Below, in pieces: positions 56,598 to 64,000 of a DNA stretch of 64,000 nt (position 1 is the stretch's first letter; the number at the start of each line of letters is the position of its first letter). The stretch is taken from the NCBI RefSeq assembly GCF_008806345.1, contig NZ_VZZJ01000003.1, positions 1 to 64,000 of the forward strand, in the 5' to 3' direction. Position numbers and translations under genes: made by a program. This DNA is from Methylobacterium planeticum. Lineage in GTDB: Bacteria; Pseudomonadota; Alphaproteobacteria; Rhizobiales; Beijerinckiaceae. Under the pieces are notes generated by a model, which saw nothing but the letters and a program-made list of their open reading frames with translations, was not told the DNA's origin and did no database searches.

Positions 56598-58550
56598 TCA
56601 CCCCGCCTGCTTCACCCGCATGTACCACTCGACGAGGCGGCGCACCTGCCGCTCGGTGTAGCCGCGATCGACCATCCGCTCCACGAACTCGCCGTGCTTC
56701 TTCTCGGTCTCGCCATCCTTCTTGGAACCAAAGGAGATGACGGGCAGCAGTTCCTCGACCTGGCTGAACATGCGCCGCTCGATCACCTCGCGCAGCTTCT
56801 CGTAGCTGGTCCAGCTCGGGTTGCGGCCCCCGTGCTGGGCCCGGGAGCGGAGCGCGAACTTCACGACCTCGTTGCGGAAATCCTTGGGGTTCGCGATGCC
56901 GGCCGGCTTCTCGATCTTGGTCAGTTCCTGGTTCAACAACTCGCGATTGAGGAGCTGCCCGGTCTCGGAATCCTTGAAGTCCTGATCCTCGATCCAGGCG
57001 TCCGCGTAGTCGATGTAGCGGTCGAACAGGTTCTGCCCGTAATCGTGGTAGGATTCGAGGTAGGCCTTCTGGATCTCGTGGCCGATGAACTCGGCGTAGC
57101 GGGGCGCGAGCTCCGTCTTGATGAACTCGAGGTAGCGCTTCTCGGTCTCCGGCGGCAGCTGCTCGCGGCGGAGGGCCTGCTCCAGCACGTACATCAGGTG
57201 GACGGGGTCCGCCGAGACCTCGGTGGTGTCGTGGTTGAAGGTCGCCGCCATCACCTTGAAGGCGAAGCGGGTCGAGATCCCGTCCATGCCCTCGTCGACG
57301 CCGGCGGTGTCCTTGTACTCCTGCATCGAGCGGGCGCGGGGATCGACCTCGCGCAGGGACTCGCCGTCATAGACCCGCATCTTGGAGAACAGGTTCGAGT
57401 TCGCGTGCTCGCGCAGGCGCGACAGGACCGAGAACCGGGCCAGCATCTCCAGCGTGCCGGGGGCGCAGGCGGCACGCGCCAGCTCCGAGCCCGAGACCAG
57501 CTTCTCGTAGATGCGCTGCTCCTCCGTGACCCGGAGGCAGTAGGGCACCTTGATGACGTAGATTCGGTCGATGAAGGCTTCGTTGTTCTTGTTGGTCTTG
57601 AAGGTCTGCCACTCGGCCTCGTTCGAGTGGGCGAGGATCACGCCCGTGAACGGGATCGCGCCGATATTCTCGGTGCCGACGTAGTTGCCCTCCTGCGTCG
57701 CCGTGAGCAGCGGGTGCAGCATCTTGATGGGCGCCTTGAACATCTCGACGAATTCGAGGATGCCCTGGTTCGCCCGGTTCAGGCCGCCCGAGTAGGAATA
57801 GGCGTCGGGATCGGCCTGGGACAGGGTCTCGAGGCGGCGGATGTCGACCTTGCCGACGAGGCTCGAGATGTCCTGGTTGTTCTCGTCGCCGGGCTCGGTC
57901 TTGGCGATGCCGATCTGGCGCAGGCGCGAGGGCCGCACCTTGATCACCGTGAACTTCGCGATGTCGCCGTTGAACTCGTCGAGGCGCTTGAGCGCCCAGG
58001 GGCTCATCAGCCCGGTGAGGCGGCGGCGCGGGATGCCGTAGCGGCTCTGGATCTCCTCGCCCATGATCTCGGGGTCGAACAGGCCGAGGGGGCTCTCGAA
58101 GACCGGCGAGATCTCGTTGCCGGCCTTGAGCACGTAGATGGGGTGGACCTCCATCAGGGCCTTGAGGCGCTCGGCGAGCGACGACTTGCCGCCGCCGACG
58201 GGTCCGAGCAGGTAGAGGATCTGCTTGCGCTCCTCGAGCCCCTGCGCGGCGTGGCGGAAGAACGAGACGATGCGCTCGATCGTCTCCTCCATGCCGTAGA
58301 ACTCGGAGAAGGCCGGGTAGGTCCGGATCGTCCGGTTCATGAACACGCGGCCGAGGCGGGCGTCCTTCGAGGTGTCGACGAATTCCGGCTTGCCGATGGC
58401 GTCGAGGATGCGCTCGGCCGCGCTCGCATACATCAGCGGCTCGTCGCGGCAGGCGTCGAGGAACTCGGATAGGCTCATCTCCGTGTCGCGCCGAGCCTCG
58501 TACCCTCGGGCAAAGCTCTGAAACAGGTCGTTCGTCGACTGCAATGGCAT
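56598..58550 (-). CDS. prkA: PrkA/YeaG serine protein kinase
   Basis: A 650-residue AAA+ kinase. The N-terminal PrkA AAA domain has Walker A YLLGPVGGGKSSLAERL (about residue 115-130) and FVEMFKAPIKMLHPLLTATQEGNY. The C-terminal region (about 400-650) is the PrkA kinase-like domain with NPSWTSYEKLREVIERRMF. In E. coli YeaG supports survival of nitrogen starvation; in Bacillus PrkA acts in sporulation. It is the first gene of prkA-yeaH-spoVR. A sigma-54-like promoter lies about 110 nt upstream. Confidence 0.97.
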   Translation of the reverse strand: MPLQSTNDLFQSFARGYEARRDTEMSLSEFLDACRDEPLMYASAAERILDAIGKPEFVDTSKDARLGRVFMNRTIRTYPAFSEFYGMEETIERIVSFFRHAAQGLEERKQILYLLGPVGGGKSSLAERLKALMEVHPIYVLKAGNEISPVFESPLGLFDPEIMGEEIQSRYGIPRRRLTGLMSPWALKRLDEFNGDIAKFTVIKVRPSRLRQIGIAKTEPGDENNQDISSLVGKVDIRRLETLSQADPDAYSYSGGLNRANQGILEFVEMFKAPIKMLHPLLTATQEGNYVGTENIGAIPFTGVILAHSNEAEWQTFKTNKNNEAFIDRIYVIKVPYCLRVTEEQRIYEKLVSGSELARAACAPGTLEMLARFSVLSRLREHANSNLFSKMRVYDGESLREVDPRARSMQEYKDTAGVDEGMDGISTRFAFKVMAATFNHDTTEVSADPVHLMYVLEQALRREQLPPETEKRYLEFIKTELAPRYAEFIGHEIQKAYLESYHDYGQNLFDRYIDYADAWIEDQDFKDSETGQLLNRELLNQELTKIEKPAGIANPKDFRNEVVKFALRSRAQHGGRNPSWTSYEKLREVIERRMFSQVEELLPVISFGSKKDGETEKKHGEFVERMVDRGYTERQVRRLVEWYMRVKQAG

Positions 58551-58662
58551 TCGATAACCCCTTCCACGACGGAGACAGCTTCATCCTGTCTCGCCTCGGA
58601 TGCAACTGACAGGCCCGCTTTTGTCGCAGTGCGGTCAACACGCCGTTCCGCCGTGTGATGCG

Positions 58663-58678
58663 TGCAACAGGTCCGCCA
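58663..58678 (-). promoter_or_regulatory. Candidate sigma-54 promoter of prkA
   Basis: On the minus strand TGGCGGACCTGTTGCA (58678-58663) has GG-N10-GC spacing and an exact TTGCA -12 element; the -24 element matches TGGC. The start would be near 58651, 100 nt before the prkA ATG. The E. coli yeaGH genes are reported to respond to nitrogen starvation, which fits. Confidence 0.45.
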
Positions 58679-58802
58679 ACCACATTCGCGGTTCCGAGCC
58701 CTGTCCATCAGGGTTCGGAACTGTTGACCGTGCCGTTTTCGGCGCCGCTCAAGCTCTGAGAGCCCGAAAAACTGTGCACGGCCGCGGCGTCACCGCCTCA
58801 AA

Positions 58803-59246
58803 TCAGAGGTCCGTCGCGTCCTTCTTGCCGTCCCCGTCCTTCTTGGCCGGCGCCGCCCCGACCGTGATCTTGATGTTCTGGGTCTGAACTTGGCCATCGG
58901 AGTTCTTGATCTCGAACGTCACCTCGTCGGTGCCGGTGAATCCGTCCTTGCTCTGGTAGAACAAACCCTGCACCGCGACCTCCTTGTTGGGGCAGCGATA
59001 GCTCGCCGGTGTCTTCTGCTTCCCGACCTTGTTGATGGTCGCGCCGTTCTTCGGCGCCACGGAGATGCGGATCTCCGGCATCGGCCCGGCCGAGCAATCC
59101 TTCTTCAGGTTCGGCACGATCGCGAGGCGCACAGACTTGCCGCTCGCGGCGGTCTCGCTCTTCGTGATGGTGGTCTGCGCCAAGGTCGGCGCGGCCGCGA
59201 GAAGGCTGCCGGCAACGAGCGCGACGAGCGGGCGGACGGCTGTCAT
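58803..59246 (-). CDS. Exported beta-sandwich protein, unknown
   Basis: 147 residues. A signal peptide (VRPLVALVAGSLLAAAPTLAQ, cleavage near residue 23) is followed by a domain like a single bacterial Ig/cadherin-type repeat: VAPKNGATINKV, then YQSKDGFTGTDEVTFEIKNSDG and QNIKITV. Two cysteines (KKDCSAG, YRCPNK) could form a disulfide. A Lys/Asp tail ends it. Similar short proteins occur in Methylobacteriaceae, but I know no function. Monocistronic. Confidence 0.75.
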   Translation of the reverse strand: MTAVRPLVALVAGSLLAAAPTLAQTTITKSETAASGKSVRLAIVPNLKKDCSAGPMPEIRISVAPKNGATINKVGKQKTPASYRCPNKEVAVQGLFYQSKDGFTGTDEVTFEIKNSDGQVQTQNIKITVGAAPAKKDGDGKKDATDL

Positions 59247-59352
59247 GAAGCGGGTCTCCTGGCCCAGGCGACCTCCCGCCGGCCTCCGGCGGACTGGATC
59301 GCTGGCTGACCCGATGTGGGGATCGCGAGCGTCGCCGTCGAGGGCCGCCTGC

Positions 59353-59772
59353 CTATTCCTGAAGCACCGCCGCCACCGCCCCGGTGATCCGGGCGATCTG
59401 GGCGGCGTTGAACTCGCCCGACAGCACCATGGCGAGCTTGCGCTCGATCCGCTCCCGCTCGCCGATATCCGAGATCGGCGTCGCCGGGATGTCGGCCTCC
59501 TTGAGGCGGCAGGCCTTGCGGATGCTCTCGGCGGCCTGGAGAAGGGCTTCCCGGTCGGTCGGCCCCATGTCCCAGAGGGGGTTGCGCAGGCGGCTGATCA
59601 CCCGCCGGGCGTCCCGGTACTCCCGGTCGACGCTGGTCAGGGCCTCGATCTGGCTGACGAGGAACATCAGCTCCAGCACCTCGGCAGCGGCGTCCGGGCA
59701 GATCCGGACGATCCGCATCACGCGGCTGATCAGCTCCTGGGTGGGCGACATCGGCTGGCGGGGCGCGCTCAT
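59353..59772 (-). CDS. Helical protein of unknown function
   Basis: A 139-residue all-helical protein: QELISRVMRIVRICPDAAAEVLELMFLVSQIEAL, DARRVISRLRNPLWDMGPTDREALL, and a C-terminal LAMVLSGEFNAAQIARITGAVAAVL. It has no membrane segment and no recognised motif. The ATG at 59772 or Met8 (MSPTQ) may be the start. It lies between the exported protein and the merR-ihfA block, same strand. Confidence 0.6.
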   Translation of the reverse strand: MSAPRQPMSPTQELISRVMRIVRICPDAAAEVLELMFLVSQIEALTSVDREYRDARRVISRLRNPLWDMGPTDREALLQAAESIRKACRLKEADIPATPISDIGERERIERKLAMVLSGEFNAAQIARITGAVAAVLQE

Positions 59773-59888
59773 GCGCCGGTAACGCCGATCCCACCGCAAA
59801 GTTCGATCGGCCCGGACGCGAATCGTTCCAGGGGCAACCTGAAAAGGCGGAACGCCCGCAAGGGCTTGCGGGGGGAGGCGTCGCGGGG

Positions 59889-60386
59889 TCAGCCCTCGGG
59901 CGGGCCCCGCAGGGCCGCGAGGGCGTTGCGGCAGGCGTAGAGCTCGGCGAGGGCCGCCTCGATCGCGGCGCGCCCCGTCTCGGCCAGGAACTCCCCCGGC
60001 TCGGACAGGCCGGCCCCGCCCTCGGCCTCCGATTCCTGGGCGGGGGGCGCGGCGACGTCCGCCTCCCCGCGCCCGACCGCCTGCACGAAGCGCACGCCGC
60101 TCTCCTTGAGGATGCGCTGGGCGCCCTTGATGGTGTAGCCCTGGCCGTGGAGCAGGTGGCGCACGCCGCGCAGGAGGTCGATGTCCTCGGGGCGGTAGTA
60201 GCGGCGCCCGCCCGCCCGCTTCACCGGGCGGATCTGCGAGAACCGCGTCTCCCAGAAGCGCAGGACGTGCTGGGGCACGTCGAGGTCCTCGGCCACCTCG
60301 CTGATGGTGCGGAAGGCGCCCGGGCGCTTCTCGGGGCCGGCGCGGTCGTCCTCGGGCGGGCCATCGTTCGTGGCTGCGAGCGACAT
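59889..60386 (-). CDS. MerR family transcriptional regulator
   Basis: 165 residues. The N-terminal winged helix is [22 protein letters not shown], then [23 protein letters not shown]. The C-terminal part is an acidic linker and a helix ([20 protein letters not shown]). It has only one cysteine, so it is not a classical metal-sensing MerR. The position after ihfA, fabH and plsX is conserved in Rhizobiales. Targets are unknown. Confidence 0.92.
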   Translation of the reverse strand: MSLAATNDGPPEDDRAGPEKRPGAFRTISEVAEDLDVPQHVLRFWETRFSQIRPVKRAGGRRYYRPEDIDLLRGVRHLLHGQGYTIKGAQRILKESGVRFVQAVGRGEADVAAPPAQESEAEGGAGLSEPGEFLAETGRAAIEAALAELYACRNALAALRGPPEG

Positions 60387-60489
60387 GGTCGGGCCCTTCT
60401 CGAGGCGCCCCGGCAGCGGCGGCCGGGGGCTGGACGGAATTCGGGACGCCGGGGCCTAGGGGGGCGGCCCGGCCGACCCGGCGGACGGC

Positions 60490-60816
60490 TCAATCGTCGG
60501 AATCGTCGTGGGGGCCGGCCCCGTTCAGGCCGTTGATGCGGGCCTTGAGCACGTTCGAAGGCTTGAACACCATGACCTGCCGGGGCTCGATCGCCACCTC
60601 GACGCCGGTCTTCGGGTTGCGGCCGACCCGCTTGCCCTTGCTGCGCACCACGAAGGAGCCGAACGAGGACAGCTTCACGGTCTCGCCCTGCGACAGGCAG
60701 GCACAGATCTCGGACAGCACGGTCTCGACGAGGGCCGCGGATTCCGTGCGCGAGAGACCGACCTGCTGGTAGACGGCCTCGCTCAGATCGGCGCGTGTGA
60801 CCGTCTTCCCTGACAT
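60490..60816 (-). CDS. ihfA: Integration host factor alpha subunit
   Basis: A 108-residue DNA-bending protein that pairs with Ihf[22 protein letters not shown] and the signature [24 protein letters not shown], with the minor-groove proline arm, are clear. The start at 60816 ([11 protein letters not shown]) excludes a basic 18-residue extension. It lies 133 nt after fabH and 103 nt before the merR gene. IHF also assists sigma-54 promoters such as the one proposed for prkA. Confidence 0.96.
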   Translation of the reverse strand: MSGKTVTRADLSEAVYQQVGLSRTESAALVETVLSEICACLSQGETVKLSSFGSFVVRSKGKRVGRNPKTGVEVAIEPRQVMVFKPSNVLKARINGLNGAGPHDDSDD

Positions 60817-60949
60817 GCGTTTGCCCCCTCGGCGATTCGACGTTTGCGACGTATCTCTATGATCCGCCACGCTAATCCGCGTTCAAGCCGGGGTCAACCG
60901 CGGGTCCCGACATGGTTTCGGGAAAATGTCAGGGCTCGAGTCCGGCGCC

Positions 60950-61927
60950 TCACCAGCGGATCAGGGCGGCGCCCCAGGTGAAGCCGCCGCCGATCGCCTC
61001 GATCATCACGAGGTCGCCGTCCCGGATCCGGCCGTCCTTGCGGGCGACGTCGAGGGCCAGCGGGATCGAGGCCGCCGAGGTGTTGCCGTGCCGGTCGACG
61101 GTGAGCACCACCTTCTCGCGGGCGATGCCGAGCTTGTCGGCGGAGGCCTCGATGATGCGGCGGTTGGCCTGGTGCGGCACGAACCAGTCGAGCTCCTCGG
61201 CGCTGGTGCCGGAGAGCCGGAAGGCATCCGCGATCACGTCCGTGACGGAGCCCACCGCGAAGCGGAACACCTCCTTGCCGGTCATGCGCAGGTGGCCGGT
61301 GGTGCCGGTCGAGCCCGGCCCGCCATCGACGTAGAGCTTGTCCCGGTGGCGGCCGTCCGAGCGCAGGCTCGCGTTGAGCACGCCGCGGTCGTCCCGGGTG
61401 CCGGCGGATTCCCGCGCCTCCAGCACGATGGCGCCGGCACCGTCCCCGAACAGCACGCAGGTGGTCCGGTCCTCCCAGTCGAGGATGCGCGAGAAGGTCT
61501 CGGCGCCGACCACGAGGGCGCGCCGGGCCGAGCCCGTGGTCAGGAACTTGTCGGCGGTGGCGACCCCGTAGACGAAGCCGGCGCAGACCGCCTGCAGATC
61601 GAAGGCGGCGCCCTGGTGGATGCCGAGCCCGGCCTGGATCTGGGTCGCCGTCGACGGGAAGGTGTGGTCGGGGGTCGAGGTGGCGCAGATGACGAGGTCG
61701 ATGTCCTCGGGCCCGAGCCGCGCATCCTCGAGGGCCGCCCGGCAGGCGCGGATGCCCAGCACCGAAGTGGTCTCGGTCTCGTCCGCGAGGTGGCGCTGGC
61801 GGATGCCGGTGCGCTGCACGATCCAGGCGTCCGAGGTCTCGACGCGCCGGGCGAGGTCGTCGTTCGTCACGACCCGGGCGGGCAGGCTGGAGCCGCAGCC
61901 GACGACGACGGAACGCAGGGCTACCAT
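60950..61927 (-). CDS. fabH: 3-oxoacyl-ACP synthase III
   Basis: 325 residues. Starts fatty-acid synthesis by condensing acetyl-CoA with malonyl-ACP. The triad is Cys115 in [12 protein letters not shown], His in [12 protein letters not shown] and Asn in [27 protein letters not shown] is the family C terminus. The ATG at 61927 is 23 nt after the plsX stop. Together they form the classic plsX-fabH pair. Confidence 0.98.
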   Translation of the reverse strand: MVALRSVVVGCGSSLPARVVTNDDLARRVETSDAWIVQRTGIRQRHLADETETTSVLGIRACRAALEDARLGPEDIDLVICATSTPDHTFPSTATQIQAGLGIHQGAAFDLQAVCAGFVYGVATADKFLTTGSARRALVVGAETFSRILDWEDRTTCVLFGDGAGAIVLEARESAGTRDDRGVLNASLRSDGRHRDKLYVDGGPGSTGTTGHLRMTGKEVFRFAVGSVTDVIADAFRLSGTSAEELDWFVPHQANRRIIEASADKLGIAREKVVLTVDRHGNTSAASIPLALDVARKDGRIRDGDLVMIEAIGGGFTWGAALIRW

Positions 61928-61950
61928 GGTGGATCCTTCCCCCGCGGGCC

Positions 61951-62985
61951 TCAGGCCGTGACCACGGCGGGCGTCTGGTCGAGCATGTCGCGGATCGTCC
62001 GCATCAGGTCGTGTCGGGCCATGTCGTGGGCAAGGTCGATCGCCGCCGCGAAGCCCTGGGCGTTCTCCGAGCCGTGGCTCTTGATGACGATGCCCTCGAG
62101 GCCGAGGAAGACGCCGCCATTCGCGCGGCTCGGGTTCATCTTCTCGCGCAGGGCCTCGAAGGCCTGACGGGCGAAGAAGTAGCCGATCTTGGCCGACAGG
62201 GTCCGGCTCATCGCCGAGCGCAGGTAGGCGGCGATCTGCTTGGCGGTGCCCTCGGCGGTCTTGAGCGCGATGTTGCCGGTGAAGCCCTCGGTGACCACCA
62301 CGTCGGTGGTGCCGCGGCCGAGATCCGTGCCCTCGACGAAGCCGTGATAGGCGAAGTTCGGTAGTTCCATCTCGCGCAGCAGCCGGGCGGCTTCCTTCAC
62401 CGCCTCGTTGCCCTTCATCTCCTCGGTGCCGACATTGAGGAGCCCGACGGTCGGCCGGTCGAGGTCGAACACGATGCGGGCCATGGCGGCGCCCATCACC
62501 GCCATCTCGACGAGGTGCTCGGCATCCGTGCCGATGGTGGCGCCGACATCGAGCACCACGCTCTCGCCCCGCACCGTCGGCCACAGGCAGGCGATGGCCG
62601 GGCGCTCGATGCCCGACATGGTCTTGAGGCAGATCTTCGACATCGCCATCAGGGCGCCGGTGTTGCCGGCCGAGACCGCCGCGTCGGCATGGCCGTCGCG
62701 CACGGCCTGGATCGCCTGCCACATCGAGGACTTGCCGCGGCCCTGGCGCACCGCCTGGCTCGGCTTGTCGTCCATGGCGATGGAGATCGTGGTGTGGCGG
62801 ATCTCGACGGCGCCCTCGAGGCGCGGCTCGGCGGCGACGAGGGGCGTCAGGATCGCCTCGTCGCCGAACATCAGGAAGGTCATGCCGGGATGGCGCTCGC
62901 GCGCGAGCGCCGCGCCCGGCACGACGGTCGACGGCCCGTGGTCGCCGCCCATGGCGTCGAGCGAGATGCACACCCGTTGAGACAT
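61951..62985 (-). CDS. plsX: Phosphate acyltransferase PlsX
   Basis: 344 residues. Makes acyl-phosphate from acyl-ACP for phospholipid synthesis. [54 protein letters not shown] and [20 protein letters not shown] are diagnostic. It is cotranscribed with fabH; DUF177 lies 144 bp upstream. The usual rpmF between DUF177 and plsX is absent, as in many alphaproteobacteria. Confidence 0.98.
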   Translation of the reverse strand: MSQRVCISLDAMGGDHGPSTVVPGAALARERHPGMTFLMFGDEAILTPLVAAEPRLEGAVEIRHTTISIAMDDKPSQAVRQGRGKSSMWQAIQAVRDGHADAAVSAGNTGALMAMSKICLKTMSGIERPAIACLWPTVRGESVVLDVGATIGTDAEHLVEMAVMGAAMARIVFDLDRPTVGLLNVGTEEMKGNEAVKEAARLLREMELPNFAYHGFVEGTDLGRGTTDVVVTEGFTGNIALKTAEGTAKQIAAYLRSAMSRTLSAKIGYFFARQAFEALREKMNPSRANGGVFLGLEGIVIKSHGSENAQGFAAAIDLAHDMARHDLMRTIRDMLDQTPAVVTA

Positions 62986-63129
62986 TCTGTTCGCGTCGCG
63001 GCCTCTGAGCGAAGGGCTGCCGGCCCGCGGCCCAGAATGGTGCGTGGACCCCCGCCCGGCGGGGCGGAAAATAGCGATCCAGGCCCGCCGGGCAAACGAA
63101 ATCTGAGGATGCGGCGCTGGGAGCCCCTG

Positions 63130-63639
63130 TCAGGCCTCGTCGGAGCGCAGGCGCTTGAGGGCGTCGAAGGGCCGGATGTCCTCCCCGGCCTGGGCCGGCT
63201 CGAAGGCGATGCCGGGCTTGCGCGGATAGGGATCGAGGCCGAGGGCCAGGAACTCGGCGGTGAGCGTGCCGAAGTCGATCCGGCCGCTGACGATCGGGTC
63301 CGGCACGTCGACATCCTCCGCATCCGTGCCGGCTAAGGCGTCGGTGTTCGTGAACGTCACCTCGACGGGTTCGGACACCTTGGCCTCGAAGGGCTCGAGG
63401 CTCACGGTGCAGACCTGCGTCACGATCGCCTCGACCGTGCCGGTGACGAGGAGCCTGTTGAGGGAGCCCGAGAGGTCGAAGCGGCCGACGAGGTCGCGGA
63501 TCGCCGGGATGCGGAAATCCCGGGCCAGGGCGTCGCACTCGGCCTGGCTCGCCTCCACGGTGACGACGCCGCGCCCCTGGGCCAGGCGCTCCACGTTCAT
63601 GGGCCGCGAGAGCGGGCCGATGCTGGCATCCCGGGTCAT
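63130..63639 (-). CDS. DUF177 (YceD-like) protein
   Basis: A 169-residue YceD/DUF177 protein. [41 protein letters not shown] (with the single conserved Cys) and [22 protein letters not shown] are family blocks. Members are linked to 23S rRNA accumulation in plants and bacteria. The start overlaps the chaperone gene's stop by 4 nt. Confidence 0.93.
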   Translation of the reverse strand: MTRDASIGPLSRPMNVERLAQGRGVVTVEASQAECDALARDFRIPAIRDLVGRFDLSGSLNRLLVTGTVEAIVTQVCTVSLEPFEAKVSEPVEVTFTNTDALAGTDAEDVDVPDPIVSGRIDFGTLTAEFLALGLDPYPRKPGIAFEPAQAGEDIRPFDALKRLRSDEA

Positions 63640-64000
63640 GCGCCATCTCCATATTGGGCCGGATCGGGGAAGGTCGGGCCGAGGCTGAGCAGGGCGTCGA
63701 GGTCGCTGTCCGCGAGCGCCGCGTCGCTCGCCACCACATAGGCGGCAAGGCCCGCGGCCGCATCGGGCTCCTCCCGCCCGAGGACGTTGCGGGCGAGGGC
63801 CGCCGCGAGGGCCGCCCGGTCGCCCGCATCCAGGGCGGCCTCGTAGCCGCTGGCGCGGCCGTAGAAGGCGGAGCCGAGCTTCTTCATGCGCTTGGGCACC
63901 CCGAAATCGCCGACCCCGAGCTCGCGCAGGGAGGCGTCGAGCTGCTGGAAGACCGAGTTGACGAGGTCCTGAGCCACGTCCGAGGCCGGCGCGGGAAGCC
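63636..64000 (-). CDS. Ubiquinol-cytochrome c chaperone (CBP3-like), 5' end missing
   Basis: About 121 C-terminal residues are visible; the frame is open to the window edge. [23 protein letters not shown] and [20 protein letters not shown] match the CBP3/UQCC1 family that helps mature cytochrome b of complex III. An internal GTG at 63977 could be read as a start, but the in-frame LPAPASD before it fits the family, so the gene continues beyond 64000. It overlaps DUF177 by 4 nt. Confidence 0.9.
   Translation of the reverse strand, partial: LPAPASDVAQDLVNSVFQQLDASLRELGVGDFGVPKRMKKLGSAFYGRASGYEAALDAGDRAALAAALARNVLGREEPDAAAGLAAYVVASDAALADSDLDALLSLGPTFPDPAQYGDGA

Noticed and set aside
53469-58472. 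A 1667-codon open frame antisense to spoVR-yeaH-prkA
   Set aside because: Rich in Leu/Gly/Asp/His/Arg with no domain match. It is the usual product of GC-rich third positions opposite three well-supported genes.

Overview
This window looks like a chromosomal segment of a high-GC alphaproteobacterium of the order Hyphomicrobiales (Rhizobiales). Methylobacterium or a close relative is my best guess. The evidence is the RegB/RegA redox pair, RcdA, the zapA-6S RNA-fau order, the cytochrome bc1 chaperone-DUF177-plsX-fabH-ihfA-merR block, an NDUFS4-like complex I subunit, a Calvin-type class II aldolase and an intracellular polyhydroxyalkanoate (PHA) depolymerase. The genus is inferred from family resemblance; no C1-metabolism marker lies here. 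I see no rRNA, CRISPR array, prophage, transposase or plasmid origin. Most very long antisense open frames are GC-rich shadows.

Layout. 0.2-13 kb: DUF2244 and endonuclease III diverge, followed by a 14-nt tandem repeat, purC, a two-domain glycosyltransferase, small secreted proteins, a YgjP-type metalloprotease, phaZ, regB/regA, purS-purQ, a candidate alpha-r8/MmgR-type small RNA and rcdA. 13-20.4 kb: L31, an MsbA-like ABC exporter, a MotA/MotB-like pair, a YmdB-type phosphodiesterase, fau, 6S RNA, zapA and a DUF4164 coiled-coil gene. 20.7-26.7 kb: a central carbon cluster (gap, a membrane protein, pgk, fba, a ThiE-like gene and a Sel1-repeat protein). 27-31.8 kb: a LOV hybrid histidine kinase, an AI-2E-type permease with a large C-terminal extension and a single-domain receiver. 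32-43 kb: glgX, a SHOCT protein, a spore-photoproduct-lyase-like radical SAM protein, a deaminase, an NDUFS4-like subunit, tRNA-Pro(TGG), a hydrolase/MFS pair, GST, a PAS-HTH regulator and an MBL protein with a zinc ribbon. 43-50 kb: an RND efflux pump and adaptor, a rhodanese and a GT4 glycosyltransferase. 50-53.5 kb: tRNA-Pro(GGG), a low-affinity iron permease family protein, an FAD-linked D-lactate/glycolate-type dehydrogenase and two small proteins. 53.5-58.6 kb: the prkA-yeaH-spoVR stress operon. 58.8-64 kb: two unknowns, then merR, ihfA, fabH, plsX, DUF177 and a cytochrome bc1 chaperone cut by the window edge.

The most interesting region is 12.4-12.75 kb. A perfect TTAA-N7-TTAAC CtrA-type site lies just before a compact two-hairpin transcript that ends in a strong intrinsic terminator and resembles the MmgR/suhB small RNA family. 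A second near-consensus CtrA site precedes rcdA, whose product directs CtrA degradation. This suggests cell-cycle control of both the small RNA and rcdA. phaZ lies in the same neighbourhood, and MmgR-type RNAs are linked to PHB storage. Other notable items are 14-nt-period tandem repeats at three intergenic sites, the LOV photoreceptor kinase, the permease fused to a B12-domain-like module, and a splB-like gene in a lineage that does not sporulate.
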